The notes: generated from the sequence alone by a model not told the origin. 64,000 nt of DNA from Ferruginibacter sp. (GCA_028288705.1 JAQBNH010000016.1:25709-89708), one strand, 5' to 3'. Positions 35,501 to 44,885 are shown, counted from the stretch's first letter. Program-made: numbers and translations.

Positions 35501-36166
35501 TTATTCTTTGCCGGCAACAACAAGTACGATTTCGCCTTTAATGGATTTCGCATTAAAATGATCGTACACTTCCTGCAGGCTGCCACGTTTATTCTCTTCA
35601 AACTTCTTTGTCAGCTCACGGCTGACGCAGCACTGACGTTCGGCACCAAAATATTCAATAAAATCTTTCAGCGTCCTGAGCAGCCGCATCGGGCTTTCGT
35701 AAAATACCATGGTTCGTTCCTCTTCTGCCATTCGTTTTAAAAAAGTCATGCGCCCTTTCTTCAGGGGCAGAAATCCTTCAAAGCAAAAGCTGCTGATGGG
35801 CAGCCCACTGTTTACGAGAGCCGGAACAAAAGCAGTTGCACCGGGAAGGCATTCTACGCGGATATCATTTTTTACACATTCCCTCACGAGCAAAAATGCC
35901 GGATCGCTGATGCCCGGGGTTCCGGCATCTGTGAGCAAAGCAATGGTTTTGCCGGCAACCAGTTGATCGGTGAGATGACCCACGATCTTATGTTCGTTGT
36001 GCTGATGATAGGGCGAAACAGGTTTCTGCACCTGGTAATGATTTAATAAAACTGAAGAAGTACGGGTATCTTCTGCCAGGATAAGGTCGACAGATTTAAG
36101 GATTTCGACCGCACGAAAAGTGATATCTGCCAGGTTACCGATCGGTGAAGGAACAATATATAACAT
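35501..36166 (-). CDS. rsmI: 16S rRNA (cytidine1402-2'-O)-methyltransferase
   Basis: RsmI methylates the ribose of C1402 in the decoding centre. The 221-residue product has the family blocks YIVPSPIGNLADITFRAVEIL, LAEDTRTSSVLLNHY, ALLTDAGTPGISDPAFLLV, CLPGATAFVPALVNSGLP and FYESPMRLLRTLKDF. It lacks the short C-terminal HTH-like extension present in longer homologues, as is common in Bacteroidota. purS lies 32 bases upstream on the same strand. Confidence 0.95.
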   Translation of the reverse strand: MLYIVPSPIGNLADITFRAVEILKSVDLILAEDTRTSSVLLNHYQVQKPVSPYHQHNEHKIVGHLTDQLVAGKTIALLTDAGTPGISDPAFLLVRECVKNDIRVECLPGATAFVPALVNSGLPISSFCFEGFLPLKKGRMTFLKRMAEEERTMVFYESPMRLLRTLKDFIEYFGAERQCCVSRELTKKFEENKRGSLQEVYDHFNAKSIKGEIVLVVAGKE

Positions 36167-36198
36167 GCAGAAATATTAGTGAAGTGTAGCCTGACGAA

Positions 36199-36444
36199 TT
36201 AGTTGATAGAAACTTCGAACATTTCCATCACCGGATTGGCGAGTAGCTTCTGCGCAGCATCCGTTGCAATTTTCATCGCATCTTCTTTTGACGCAGCCTC
36301 AATCTTAAGGTCGATATTTTTACCGATGCGCACATCATTCACTGCATCCAATTGCAAATTCTGTAATCCGCCTAACACGGCTTTTCCCTGCGGATCCAGC
36401 AGATCTTTTAACGGCATTACTTTAACCTGGGCTGTGAACGTCAT
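36199..36444 (-). CDS. purS: Phosphoribosylformylglycinamidine synthase subunit PurS
   Basis: PurS is the small scaffold subunit of the three-part PurLQS complex of purine synthesis and helps channel ammonia. The 81-residue product shows the family pattern: a first strand (FTAQVKVMPLKDLLDPQGKAV), LGGLQNLQLDAVNDVRIGKNIDLKI, and a final helix-strand (KIATDAAQKLLANPVMEMFEVSI). purL and purQ are not adjacent. It is encoded 2 bases after pssA ends. Confidence 0.93.
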   Translation of the reverse strand: MTFTAQVKVMPLKDLLDPQGKAVLGGLQNLQLDAVNDVRIGKNIDLKIEAASKEDAMKIATDAAQKLLANPVMEMFEVSIN

Positions 36445-36446
36445 GA

Positions 36447-37211
36447 TTATGTATGTTTAAAAAGCAAAGATAAAATAATGTACCCGATAAAAATAACCGG
36501 TACCGCCAACCAATGAAAAAGCAGGATTGCCAGTACAGAAAAAACAGCAAGGATAATTTTTGGAAGATTGGCTTTAAGGCCGCGCTCTTTAAATTTCATC
36601 GCCATCAATGGAAGATTGCTTACCATCAGCCAGCTTAATAAAATGATCAGGGCATATAACACCCATTTATTGATCAGCCATTCATTAATATTTATCAGAC
36701 CGCCACCATAATGCAGGATCAGCGGAAAAGACGCTACCAACAGCCCAGCCGCCGGCGTTGGCACACCACGAAAATGATACGTTTGAGTATTGTCTAAATT
36801 AAACTTCGCCAGCCGGTAAGCCGCGGCACAACTCAGGATGAACGCGGGCAACAAAAAAAGGATGGAGGTCTCCAGCCCGTTTTCTTCGCGCATATAACTC
36901 ATCCGCAGCAACTGGTAAATCAAAACGCCGGGCGCTACACCAAAGCTCACCACATCTGCTAAAGAATCCAGTTGTTTGCCCATCTCTGATGTTGCGTTAA
37001 AAAGCCTCGCGACAAAGCCATCTAAAAAATCCACCATAGCAGCAGCAAATAAAAACAATCCGGCAATCGATAATCCTTCTGGAATATTAAAACTGCTGGT
37101 GAATTCGTCGTTGGTATAAATGCTGATATTTTGTGTTTGCAAAGCAAAAACAATCGCGATGCAGCCAAAAAATAAATTGAGTAAAGTAAATAAGTTCGGG
37201 ATTTGTTTCAT
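36447..37211 (-). CDS. pssA: CDP-diacylglycerol-serine O-phosphatidyltransferase
   Basis: PssA makes phosphatidylserine from CDP-diacylglycerol and serine at the inner membrane, the route to phosphatidylethanolamine. The 254-residue product has several membrane helices and the CDP-alcohol phosphotransferase motif DG-x2-AR-x8-G-x3-D-x3-D, visible as DFLDGFVARLFNATSEMGKQ followed by LDSLAD near residues 62-86. The N-terminus MKQIPNLFTLLNLFFGCIAIVFA is typical of the PssA subgroup. No psd gene is adjacent. Confidence 0.95.
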   Translation of the reverse strand: MKQIPNLFTLLNLFFGCIAIVFALQTQNISIYTNDEFTSSFNIPEGLSIAGLFLFAAAMVDFLDGFVARLFNATSEMGKQLDSLADVVSFGVAPGVLIYQLLRMSYMREENGLETSILFLLPAFILSCAAAYRLAKFNLDNTQTYHFRGVPTPAAGLLVASFPLILHYGGGLININEWLINKWVLYALIILLSWLMVSNLPLMAMKFKERGLKANLPKIILAVFSVLAILLFHWLAVPVIFIGYIILSLLFKHT

Positions 37212-37260
37212 GTTGTTAGCACCCGCGGCGCATGGGAATTTTGTTGCTTGATTGATCGGG

Positions 37261-38553
37261 TTAACTGCGCTTCATTAATGCTTCTATCTCTTCAACGGTG
37301 ATCGGGATATTTTTCATGAGATCTTTATTGCCGTTTTTCGTCACCCAGAAATTATTTTCGATGCGGATACCCATTTGTTCTTCCTCGATATAAATGCCCG
37401 GCTCAATAGTGAACACCATCCCGGCTTTTATCGGTTCGGTACGTGTTCCCAAATCATGCACATCCACACCAAGATGATGAGAAATACCATGGTACAAATA
37501 TTTGCGGTAAGCCCTGTTCTCCGGATCTTCGTTCTTTATATCTGATTTACGCAACAGCCCGATCTTTTGAAAGATCACCGTTGCTTCATCCCCTATTTTT
37601 TCTGCACAATCATTGATCGTGATCCCCGGTTTTAAAATACTCGCTGCATAATGATGCAGGTGCAAACAGGCATTGTACACCGTTTTCTGGCGACGGCCGA
37701 ATTTACCATTCACCGGAACCGTACGCGTAAGGTCTGCACAATAATTGCCATACTCGGCACCAAAATCCATCAGGATCAATTCTCCATCCAGGCACTCGCG
37801 GCTGTTCTCCACATAATGCAATGTCCGCGCCCTGTCGCCACTGGCAATGATGGAACCGTAAGCCGGTCCGGTTGCCCGTTGCGAAAGAAAAGAATGATAG
37901 ATCTCTGCCTCAATTTCATATTCCATCACACCGGGTTTAATGAACTGGAGTAAACGGCGGAATGTATTATCTGTAATATCCATCGCCTTCTGCATCACTT
38001 CAATTTCCAAAGGAGATTTAATGGCACGTAAGTCTTTTAATAACCGCGCACTGCGGCGGTAATTATGCAACGGATATTTTTCGCGCATCAATGCCGCGAA
38101 GCGGTAATCACGAACCGCAATATTGTTCGACTTCCGGTCGTTCTCATTTGTATTCAGGTAGATCGTATCTGCAAGATGAATCCACGGTTGAAGTAATCCT
38201 TCCAGGGTATCCAGCCACACGATTGTTTGAATGCCGGAGATCGCCTGGGCCTCATTCACACGAAGGCGGTGGCCATCCCATTTTTCTTTTAATTCATTCG
38301 GGCGAACCAATACCAATACTTCGCGGTATTTCGCATCCGGATGATTCGGAAACAATACCAGCATACTGTCTTCCTGCTCAATACCTGTCAGCCAGAAAAG
38401 ATCTGAGTTTTGTTTAAACTTATGAATCCCGTCACCATTGGTCGGCAACTCATCATTGCTGTTAAAAATAGCAATTGCATTGCCTTCCATTTTAGCAGTG
38501 AAAAGGCGGCGGTTCTGGACGAATATTTCAGAATTTAATGGCAGGTATTTCAT
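37261..38553 (-). CDS. pepP: Xaa-Pro aminopeptidase (aminopeptidase P)
   Basis: The enzyme removes N-terminal residues that precede proline. The 430-residue product has an AMP_N domain (about 1-140) and an M24 pita-bread domain. The di-manganese ligands are visible: Asp in LILMDFGAEYGNY, Asp in CADLTRTVPVNG, His in GISHHLGVDVHDLG, Glu in FTIEPGIYIEEE and Glu in GIRIENNFWV. Length matches bacterial PepP. It is transcribed away from pckA, across an AT-rich 270-base spacer that holds the pckA promoter. Confidence 0.95.
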   Translation of the reverse strand: MKYLPLNSEIFVQNRRLFTAKMEGNAIAIFNSNDELPTNGDGIHKFKQNSDLFWLTGIEQEDSMLVLFPNHPDAKYREVLVLVRPNELKEKWDGHRLRVNEAQAISGIQTIVWLDTLEGLLQPWIHLADTIYLNTNENDRKSNNIAVRDYRFAALMREKYPLHNYRRSARLLKDLRAIKSPLEIEVMQKAMDITDNTFRRLLQFIKPGVMEYEIEAEIYHSFLSQRATGPAYGSIIASGDRARTLHYVENSRECLDGELILMDFGAEYGNYCADLTRTVPVNGKFGRRQKTVYNACLHLHHYAASILKPGITINDCAEKIGDEATVIFQKIGLLRKSDIKNEDPENRAYRKYLYHGISHHLGVDVHDLGTRTEPIKAGMVFTIEPGIYIEEEQMGIRIENNFWVTKNGNKDLMKNIPITVEEIEALMKRS

Positions 38554-38803
38554 TGACCTAGTTTTAGTAAGATGTATGCCGAAAATAGAAAATGCAATAT
38601 AGGTTTTTTAGTTCTCAACATTTTGCTGAAAAATACTAATTCAACTTAAAAAATAATCATATTTCAATGTATTGAGTAAATGCCGGTACAGGATTTAATT
38701 AATCATCAGACTTATTGAAATTTATCACAGTAATTCAAAAAATCAGTAAATAATTCAGCGAAAGGGCGGGTTGGCCTTTATTTTTTTTAGTAAAAGCATA
38801 CGC

Positions 38804-38811
38804 TACCTTTG
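38804..38811 (+). promoter_or_regulatory. -7 box of pckA
   Basis: TACCTTTG fits TAnnTTTG. A T-rich stretch (TTTATTTTTTTTAG) lies where -33 is expected. The box ends 13 bases before the first possible ATG. Confidence 0.55.
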
Positions 38812-38824
38812 CCGCAACTAAACG

Positions 38825-40438
38825 ATGCTTGCTATGTCTATATCGACTTTGCCTGAAGCTCCCTCTAAAGCTTTAGGTGACCTGGGTTTGAATACCAGTC
38901 AACCCATCCATTACCAACTAACGCCCGAAGAATTATCCAACCAGGCTGTAGAACGCGGTGAAGCCATCTTAAACGACACCGGTGCATTGGTGATCAACAC
39001 CGGCGAATTTACCGGTCGCAGTCCGAAAGATAAGTTCACTGTAAAGGATGAACTTACTGCAGATTCTGTTCATTGGAATGATTTTAATCTCCCGCTGGAA
39101 CCGAAATATTTCGACCAGATGTATGAGAAAATGATGGCATACCTCGGCACGAAAGAAATCTGGGTGCGCGATTGTTACGCATGTGCTGAAGAGAAATACA
39201 GGTTGAACATCCGCGTGATCAATGAAAATCCCTGGAGCAATTTATTTGCTTACAATATGTTCCTGCGTCCGACAGAAGCAGCGTTGGAAAACTTTACAGC
39301 CGAATGGCATATTATCCAGGCACCGGGGTTTAAGGCAGATCCTGCCACAGACGGAACACGCCAGCATAATTTTGCGATGGTGAGCTTCACGAAAAAAATG
39401 ATCCTGATTGGTGGCACCGGATATACCGGCGAAATGAAGAAAGGCATTTTCACCATTCTTAATTATATCCTTCCGCATCAGAAAAATGTGTTGAGCATGC
39501 ATTGCTCTGCGAACATGGGCAGCGAAGGTGATACAGCAATTTTCTTTGGGTTAAGCGGAACAGGTAAAACTACTTTGAGTGCTGATCCAAAAAGAAAATT
39601 AATTGGTGATGACGAGCATGGCTGGACCGATAACAGCGTATTTAATTTTGAAGGGGGTTGCTATGCAAAAACGATCGACCTGAGTGAGGAAAAAGAACCG
39701 GAAATTTTTAATGCCATCAGGCCGGGAGCGTTGGTGGAAAATGTTGGATTCATCGACGGCACAAATAAAATTGATTTCGCATCTAAAGCGATTACAGAAA
39801 ACACCAGGGTAAGTTACCCGCTGAGCTTTATCAGCAATGCGCTGGAACCTTCTATCGGTAAAACACCGAAAAATATTTTCTTCCTTACAGCCGATGCTTA
39901 CGGTATTTTACCGCCGGTGAGTAAGCTTACTGCAGGCCAGGCGATGTACCAGTTCATCAGTGGTTATACAGCCAAAGTTGCAGGCACGGAAGCTGGGGTT
40001 ACAGAACCAAAATCTACTTTCAGCGCTTGTTTTGGCGCTCCTTTCCTGCCATTACATCCGGGTAAATATGCCGAGATGCTGGGTAAAAAAATGACGGAAA
40101 ATAATGTAAACGTCTGGATGATCAATACAGGCTGGAGCGGCGGACCTTATGGCGTTGGACAACGGATGAAACTTGGCTACACGCGGGCGATGATCACAGC
40201 TGCACTGGAAGGTAAACTAGATAACGCGGAGTTTGAAACACATCCTGTATTTGGCATGCAAATGCCGAAAGAATGTCCGGGTGTTCCGGCGGAAGTGTTG
40301 AACCCAAGAAATACCTGGGCGAACAAAGAAGAATATGATGCTAAAGCAAAAGATCTGGCCGGCCAGTTCATTAAGAATTTTGAAAAATACGCCAGTGGTG
40401 TGTCTGAAGAAATTTTAGCAGCAGCGCCTAAAGTTTAG
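38825..40438 (+). CDS. pckA: Phosphoenolpyruvate carboxykinase (ATP)
   Basis: PckA decarboxylates and phosphorylates oxaloacetate to phosphoenolpyruvate, the entry to gluconeogenesis. The 537-residue product shows NTGEFTGRSPKDKFTV, RDCYACAEEKYRLNIRV, the P-loop FFGLSGTGKTTLSADP, and KLIGDDEHGWTDNSVFNFEGGCYAK, all diagnostic of the ATP-dependent family. MLAMSISTLPE gives two start choices: ATG 38825 or ATG 38834. The second would leave a leader of about 20 bases from the -7 box. A terminator follows 20 bases after the stop. Confidence 0.97.
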   Translation: MLAMSISTLPEAPSKALGDLGLNTSQPIHYQLTPEELSNQAVERGEAILNDTGALVINTGEFTGRSPKDKFTVKDELTADSVHWNDFNLPLEPKYFDQMYEKMMAYLGTKEIWVRDCYACAEEKYRLNIRVINENPWSNLFAYNMFLRPTEAALENFTAEWHIIQAPGFKADPATDGTRQHNFAMVSFTKKMILIGGTGYTGEMKKGIFTILNYILPHQKNVLSMHCSANMGSEGDTAIFFGLSGTGKTTLSADPKRKLIGDDEHGWTDNSVFNFEGGCYAKTIDLSEEKEPEIFNAIRPGALVENVGFIDGTNKIDFASKAITENTRVSYPLSFISNALEPSIGKTPKNIFFLTADAYGILPPVSKLTAGQAMYQFISGYTAKVAGTEAGVTEPKSTFSACFGAPFLPLHPGKYAEMLGKKMTENNVNVWMINTGWSGGPYGVGQRMKLGYTRAMITAALEGKLDNAEFETHPVFGMQMPKECPGVPAEVLNPRNTWANKEEYDAKAKDLAGQFIKNFEKYASGVSEEILAAAPKV

Positions 40439-40456
40439 ACTTTATATAATTGAATT

Positions 40457-40488
40457 AAAAAGTCCCCGCCAAAGTGGGGACTTTTTTT
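40457..40488 (+). terminator. Intrinsic terminator of pckA
   Basis: AAAAAGTCCCC and GGGGACTTTTTTT form the hairpin and T-run directly after pckA. Confidence 0.95.
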
Positions 40489-40645
40489 ATGCTGAGCATT
40501 AATCCCGGGATGTTGTTTCCATATTTCCTCAATTCACAGCTGTCTACCGGCCCTGCATACCTGAAAATCGTTTTGGCATAATATTCTGATGATAGCTTGC
40601 AGAACAACAGAACAAGAGATCTTCAAATCATTAAAAAATACAATT

Positions 40646-40912
40646 ATGAAAAAGTTCTTAATGGGTTCAATGATAGCCCTTGCACTGAGTGCAACAGCAA
40701 TGGAAGCAACAGCTCAAACAACGACTAAAAGCAGGGCAAGAAAAACAACAGCCATCGGTGCCGTAGCCGGTGCAGCCACTGGTGCTGTAGTAAGTAAAAA
40801 TCATCGCGGCAAGGGCGCTTTAATCGGGGGTGCAGTAGGTGCAGCCGGTGGATATGCCTGGGGCAAGCACCGGGATAAAAAAAGAGGAAGAAAAGTAGTG
40901 GTAAAACACTAG
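40646..40912 (+). CDS. Small glycine-zipper protein, secreted
   Basis: This 88-residue protein has a signal peptide (KKFLMGSMIALALSATAMEATAQ). Two short glycine-zipper segments follow (AIGAVAGAATGAVVSKNHRGKG, ALIGGAVGAAGGYAWGKHRDKK), then a very basic tail (RGRKVVVKH). Glycine-zipper proteins of this YMGG/17-kDa-antigen-like type insert in or coat membranes. The specific role is unknown. Start 40646 gives the signal peptide; the longer frame from 40589 does not. A hairpin terminator lies 12 bases after the stop. Confidence 0.85.
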   Translation: MKKFLMGSMIALALSATAMEATAQTTTKSRARKTTAIGAVAGAATGAVVSKNHRGKGALIGGAVGAAGGYAWGKHRDKKRGRKVVVKH

Positions 40913-40923
40913 CCGATAAATAC

Positions 40924-40951
40924 AAATCCCCGCAGTTGCGGGGATTTCTTT
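40924..40951. terminator. Terminator between the glycine-zipper gene and scoB
   Basis: AAATCCCCGCA and TGCGGGGATTT form a perfect 11-bp stem with the tight loop GT. TTTCTT follows on the plus strand, and AAATCCCC with A/T-rich flanks on the other, so it may stop both converging transcripts. Confidence 0.85.
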
Positions 40952-41606
40952 AAAATTCCATTTCCGGTATCTCGCCTTCAATAATCAATTTACCGGCAGT
41001 CTTCTCTTTGATCTCCTCAACAGATACACCAGGCGCACGTTCCAGTAATTTAAACCCGTTGCCGGTGACTTCTAAGACGGCTAATTCAGTTACGATCTTT
41101 TTTACACAGCGTACACCCGTTAGTGGTAGGGAACATTTCGGGAGTAATTTACTTTCTCCCTTTGGGTTGGTATGCATCATTGCCACTATAATATTTTTCG
41201 CACTAGCGACAAGGTCCATTGCGCCGCCCATGCCTTTCACCATTTTGCCTGGAATCTTCCAGTTGGCAATGTCCCCTTCCTCGCTCACTTCCATGGCACC
41301 CAAAACCGTAAGGTCTACTTTACCAGACCTGATCATGCCAAAACTCAACGCGCTGTCAAAGAATGCAGACCCCGGTAAGGTCGTGATCGTTTGTTTACCC
41401 GCATTGATAAGATCCGCATCTTCCTTTCCTTCTTCCGGGAAGGGGCCCATGCCTAATAAACCATTTTCACTTTGCAGCTGAACGTTTATCCCTGCAGGAA
41501 TGTAATTGGCCACCAATGTAGGAATGCCGATGCCCAGGTTCACATAAAACCCGTCTTGTAATTCCTGTGCGATTCGTTGAGCGATCTGGTATTTATCTAA
41601 AGCCAT
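40950..41606 (-). CDS. scoB: 3-oxoacid CoA-transferase subunit B
   Basis: With subunit A it moves CoA between succinyl-CoA and acetoacetate or similar acids. The 218-residue product has the beta-subunit blocks [25 protein letters not shown], the catalytic glutamate in [13 protein letters not shown], and [24 protein letters not shown]. It starts 14 bases after scoA and ends at a shared terminator, so it is the last gene of the coaBC-porD-DUF4296-scoA-scoB run. Confidence 0.95.
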   Translation of the reverse strand: MALDKYQIAQRIAQELQDGFYVNLGIGIPTLVANYIPAGINVQLQSENGLLGMGPFPEEGKEDADLINAGKQTITTLPGSAFFDSALSFGMIRSGKVDLTVLGAMEVSEEGDIANWKIPGKMVKGMGGAMDLVASAKNIIVAMMHTNPKGESKLLPKCSLPLTGVRCVKKIVTELAVLEVTGNGFKLLERAPGVSVEEIKEKTAGKLIIEGEIPEMEF

Positions 41607-41620
41607 AATGATCGTTTAAT

Positions 41621-42325
41621 TTATTGCTGCGCTGCTTTCCTTGTGGTACGCTGCTCGATTCTTTTCTCATAATTTGTTCCCTGGAAAATACGATGCACGT
41701 AAATGCCTGGCGTATGAATCTGGTTAGGATCCAACATCCCCGGTTCTACCAGCTCTTCCACTTCTGCAATGGTAACGCGCCCCGCCATCGCCATCAGCGG
41801 GTTGAAATTACGGGCAGTTTCTTTGAAGACCAGATTCCCTTGGGTATCACCCTTCCAGGCTTTTACGATGGCGTAATCGGCGTCGAATGCCAATTCCAGC
41901 AAATAATCTTTTCCATTAAAATTGCGGGTTTCTTTTCCTTCTGCCACTTCTGTGCCCACACCGGCAGGCGTAAAGATTGCCGGCATACCGTAACCAGCAG
42001 CCATACATCTGGTGGCTAATGTTCCCTGCGGGATCAATTCCACTTCCAATTCTCCGCTCAACAATTGTCTTTCAAATTCGGCATTTTCTCCTACATAAGA
42101 TGCTATCATCTTTTTTACTTGCCGCTGTTTCAATAAGAGGCCGATACCAAAATCATCTACGCCGGCATTGTTGGAGATACACGTGAGCCCTGTAACGCCT
42201 TTTGCCACAAGTGCCGCGATGCAATTCTCAGGAATACCGCAAAGGCCGAAACCACCCAGCATGATCACCGCATTGTCGGCAATACTTTCGATGGCTTCCC
42301 CGGCATTTTTAAATACTTTATTCAT
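41621..42325 (-). CDS. scoA: 3-oxoacid CoA-transferase subunit A
   Basis: This 234-residue alpha subunit of a SCOT-type CoA transferase has the N-terminal CoA-binding block VIMLGGFGLCGIPENCIAALV. SNNAGVDDFGIGLLL, SYVGENAEFERQLL and LIPQGTLATRCMAAGYGMPAIFTPAG follow. The ATG directly abuts the stop codon of the DUF4296 gene (TAGATG), so translation is coupled. Together with scoB it would serve ketone-body or short-chain acid metabolism. Confidence 0.95.
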   Translation of the reverse strand: MNKVFKNAGEAIESIADNAVIMLGGFGLCGIPENCIAALVAKGVTGLTCISNNAGVDDFGIGLLLKQRQVKKMIASYVGENAEFERQLLSGELEVELIPQGTLATRCMAAGYGMPAIFTPAGVGTEVAEGKETRNFNGKDYLLELAFDADYAIVKAWKGDTQGNLVFKETARNFNPLMAMAGRVTIAEVEELVEPGMLDPNQIHTPGIYVHRIFQGTNYEKRIEQRTTRKAAQQ

Positions 42326-42709
42326 CTAGGAAGGAATTTTTGATTCGATCAATGGCTTTTTTACACGCTGTGAATCCAGCAAGGCTTTCTTCCTTGTTTG
42401 CCTGGCGAGTAAAGAATCCAGCATCACTTTCATATCATTGTCGTGATGCAGGTAATACTCGTAACTTTTATAAAACTGTTCGCGGGTAATTTTATGTGCA
42501 GCGAAGACCTGCTTCTGGAGTTTAATATTTTCTGCAGTGTCATTTAATGCAGAATCTTTGCTGATAAAATCTTTGGCAAAAACATCTGCCTGTACATAAT
42601 CCCAAAGTACTTCCTGCATTTTATCTTCTGCCAAAACGCCCGAAGGGCGGCTGTTTCCGCAGGAGTACAAAAACATCGCGGCAAGCATCAGGTAGATCAG
42701 CCTTATCAT
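42326..42709 (-). CDS. DUF4296 lipoprotein
   Basis: This 127-residue lipoprotein has lipidated Cys17 in LMLAAMFLYSC. The mature part matches the DUF4296 family of Bacteroidota: VLAEDKMQEVLWDYVQADVFAKDF, then HKITREQFYKSYEYYLHHDNDMKVMLDSLL. Function is unknown. Its start overlaps the end of the PorD gene by four bases, and its stop touches the scoA start, so it is embedded in one operon with T9SS and CoA genes. Confidence 0.85.
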   Translation of the reverse strand: MIRLIYLMLAAMFLYSCGNSRPSGVLAEDKMQEVLWDYVQADVFAKDFISKDSALNDTAENIKLQKQVFAAHKITREQFYKSYEYYLHHDNDMKVMLDSLLARQTRKKALLDSQRVKKPLIESKIPS

Positions 42710-43626
42710 TTTAATTCTTCTTTGTATTTGCCTGCGTTTGTGAGGTCGAGTTTTGGCAATAGTTCCAGGGCACGCGCTTTATCCTGTGGTAAGGCCTTAG
42801 AGAATATTTTGATCAGCTCATCAGATTTTCCCTGGAAGAAAAACTGGTTGATCATCGTATTGGGATTGTCGTTATTAAAATTACTCAACTGGTTCAACAC
42901 GTTCAGCATTTCTGTTCTTGCTGCATTGTCATCCTCATATAATTTGTCCATGCCGAGGCGATAGTAATTGTAATACACATCATGCATCACAGCATAACGG
43001 CTATTGAGCATATTTTCCACCAGCCAGTAACGGTTACGGATACCGTCAAAAGGTTTCCAGCCACTGATGCCCCGGCCGTCGGGCGCATTGTTCACGATAT
43101 TCTGCGCTTTTAAAAAATAATTGTCCCCACCGCGCGGAGAAAAAGAGGCATAATCAAAAGCCAACACAAGATTTGCATAATAAGCCATCACCGCAGTAAG
43201 ATTACTCACCAGGGCATCAGACCCGGTTATCCTGTTTTCATTGAATTCCAGTTGCTGGAATTCGGTGTATTTAAACGTGATGTTATCGTCTTTGAAATTG
43301 ATCAATGGAGAAACGTACGAAGTGTTGAACACCGGCCGCGCTGCCTGGATGGTTAGCGAGGCATTGTACACATTAGCTTCCGTGCCCGACTCAAGATTGA
43401 GGAGGAAATTACAATCGATCTTTTCGTTTGGCGCAAAGGCATCCGTTGTCCATTTCCTGTTATTCAGAAAATTGTTTAACGCCGTTTGCAACGTGAGAAA
43501 AGTATTTTTATTCACGGTATTTGTTACCCGCGTTGTTACCACGGTTACCCGCGCATTCAGTTCCTGTGCTGCAGACAGCAGAGAGGAAAATAACAAGACC
43601 GAACCGCACAAAATAATCTTACGCAT
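42706..43626 (-). CDS. porD: DUF4835 family protein, type IX secretion protein PorD
   Basis: This 306-residue exported protein has a signal peptide (MRKIILCGSVLLFSSLLSAAQ). The body matches DUF4835: LNARVTVVTTRVTNTVNKNTFLTLQ, CNFLLNLESGTEANVYNASLTIQAARPVFNTSY, PLINFKDDNITFKYTEFQQLEF, and RYWLVENMLNSRYAVMHDVYY. From memory, this family is the one annotated as PorD, an accessory protein of the type IX secretion system. Its mechanism is not known. It overlaps coaBC by eight bases. The T9SS cargo at 53452 in this window is consistent with a working system. Confidence 0.8.
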   Translation of the reverse strand: MRKIILCGSVLLFSSLLSAAQELNARVTVVTTRVTNTVNKNTFLTLQTALNNFLNNRKWTTDAFAPNEKIDCNFLLNLESGTEANVYNASLTIQAARPVFNTSYVSPLINFKDDNITFKYTEFQQLEFNENRITGSDALVSNLTAVMAYYANLVLAFDYASFSPRGGDNYFLKAQNIVNNAPDGRGISGWKPFDGIRNRYWLVENMLNSRYAVMHDVYYNYYRLGMDKLYEDDNAARTEMLNVLNQLSNFNNDNPNTMINQFFFQGKSDELIKIFSKALPQDKARALELLPKLDLTNAGKYKEELK

Positions 43627-44812
43627 GGATATAACTGATAATGCTGTTTATAATATCTGCAGCAACTGCAGTTTTTGATTTTGTATCAAAATTCACTTCC
43701 CCACCCTTCTTATCAAAAATACTGATTTTGTTCGTGTCATGCCCGAAGCCGGCGCCTGCGTCGTTTAAAGAATTCAACACGATCATATCGGCATTCTTTG
43801 CTTCCAGCTTTTTTTGAGCGAACGCCTTTTCATTGTTCGTTTCCAGGGCGAATCCAACCAGCGTTTGGTTAGCGGTTTTTATAGCGCCCAGTTCTTTTAA
43901 AATATCGGTCGTTTTTTTCAGATTTAATACCAACGTTTCACCAGATTTTTTGATCTTTTCTTTTGCAGGTTCTGCAGGCGTATAATCAGCTACTGCGGCG
44001 CACATGATCGCGATGTCCGTGTCATCAAATACTTTCTTGCAGGCTTCGTACATCTCAGCAGCAGACCTTACCTTTTGCACGGTCAATCCTTCGGGAACGG
44101 TTTCATGAGACGGGCCCAGCACAAGTGTTACATCGGCACCGCGGGAGCTGCATTCTTTTGCCAGCGCGATACCCATTTTGCCTGAAGAAAAGTTCCCGAT
44201 AAAACGAACAGGATCCATCATTTCATAAGTTGGCCCGGCCGTGATCAGCACTCGTTTACCAGCGAGTTCGTTGCTAGTTTTGAAAAAGCTGCTGATAAAT
44301 TGAAAGATCTCCTCCGGCTCCGCCATTCTTCCTTCTCCTGATAAACCGCTGGCCAGCTCGCCATTGTTTACTGGAATCAATTGGTTGCCGAAACTTTGCA
44401 ACCGGCGAATGTTATCCTGTGTTGCAGGATGCTTCCACATGTCTTCATCCATCGCAGGGGCAAGCACCACCGGGCAAACGGCGGATAAGTAAACAGCCAG
44501 CAATAAATTGTCGCAGGCGCCATGCGCCATTTTAGCCAATGTATTACAACTTACCGGGGCGATGAGCATCAGGTCCGCCCAACGGCCCAGCATCACATGA
44601 TTCGCCCAGGAATCGTTTTGGGAGAGCTGTGATAACACTTCATTTTTAGATAAGGTACTCAGCGATAACGGGGTGATAAAGCCTTCTGCTGCGGGAGTCA
44701 TGATCACCTTAACATCTGCCCCGGCTTTTACCAGCAGGCGGACCATTAAAACAGCTTTGTAGGCAGCAATACTTCCCGTGATCCCAAGGATGATTTTTTT
44801 CCCTTTCAGCAT
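43619..44812 (-). CDS. coaBC: Bifunctional phosphopantothenoylcysteine decarboxylase / phosphopantothenate-cysteine ligase
   Basis: CoaBC carries out two steps of coenzyme A synthesis. The 397-residue product has the N-terminal FMN-dependent CoaC domain (KIILGITGSIAAYKAV, WADLMLIAPVSCNTLAKMAHGACDNLL, APAMDEDMWKHPA). The C-terminal CoaB domain is from about 185 (VLITAGPTYEMMDPVRFIGNFSSGKMG, LVGFALETNNEKAFAQKKL). It follows rpoZ after a hairpin terminator, then overlaps porD. Bacteroidota commonly carry this coaBC-PorD-DUF4296 block. Confidence 0.96.
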   Translation of the reverse strand: MLKGKKIILGITGSIAAYKAVLMVRLLVKAGADVKVIMTPAAEGFITPLSLSTLSKNEVLSQLSQNDSWANHVMLGRWADLMLIAPVSCNTLAKMAHGACDNLLLAVYLSAVCPVVLAPAMDEDMWKHPATQDNIRRLQSFGNQLIPVNNGELASGLSGEGRMAEPEEIFQFISSFFKTSNELAGKRVLITAGPTYEMMDPVRFIGNFSSGKMGIALAKECSSRGADVTLVLGPSHETVPEGLTVQKVRSAAEMYEACKKVFDDTDIAIMCAAVADYTPAEPAKEKIKKSGETLVLNLKKTTDILKELGAIKTANQTLVGFALETNNEKAFAQKKLEAKNADMIVLNSLNDAGAGFGHDTNKISIFDKKGGEVNFDTKSKTAVAADIINSIISYIHA

Positions 44813-44814
44813 AA

Positions 44815-44842
44815 ATAAAAAACGACGGTAGAGGCCGTCGTT
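44815..44842 (-). terminator. Terminator between rpoZ and coaBC
   Basis: On the minus strand, AACGACGG and CCGTCGTT form an 8-bp stem followed by six T. It ends 3 bases before the coaBC ATG, so coaBC needs read-through or a promoter between 44842 and 44886. Confidence 0.85.
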
Positions 44843-44885
44843 AAAAGTATAACTTCTTATTGAAAAGAATATGTAAAATTAGGTA

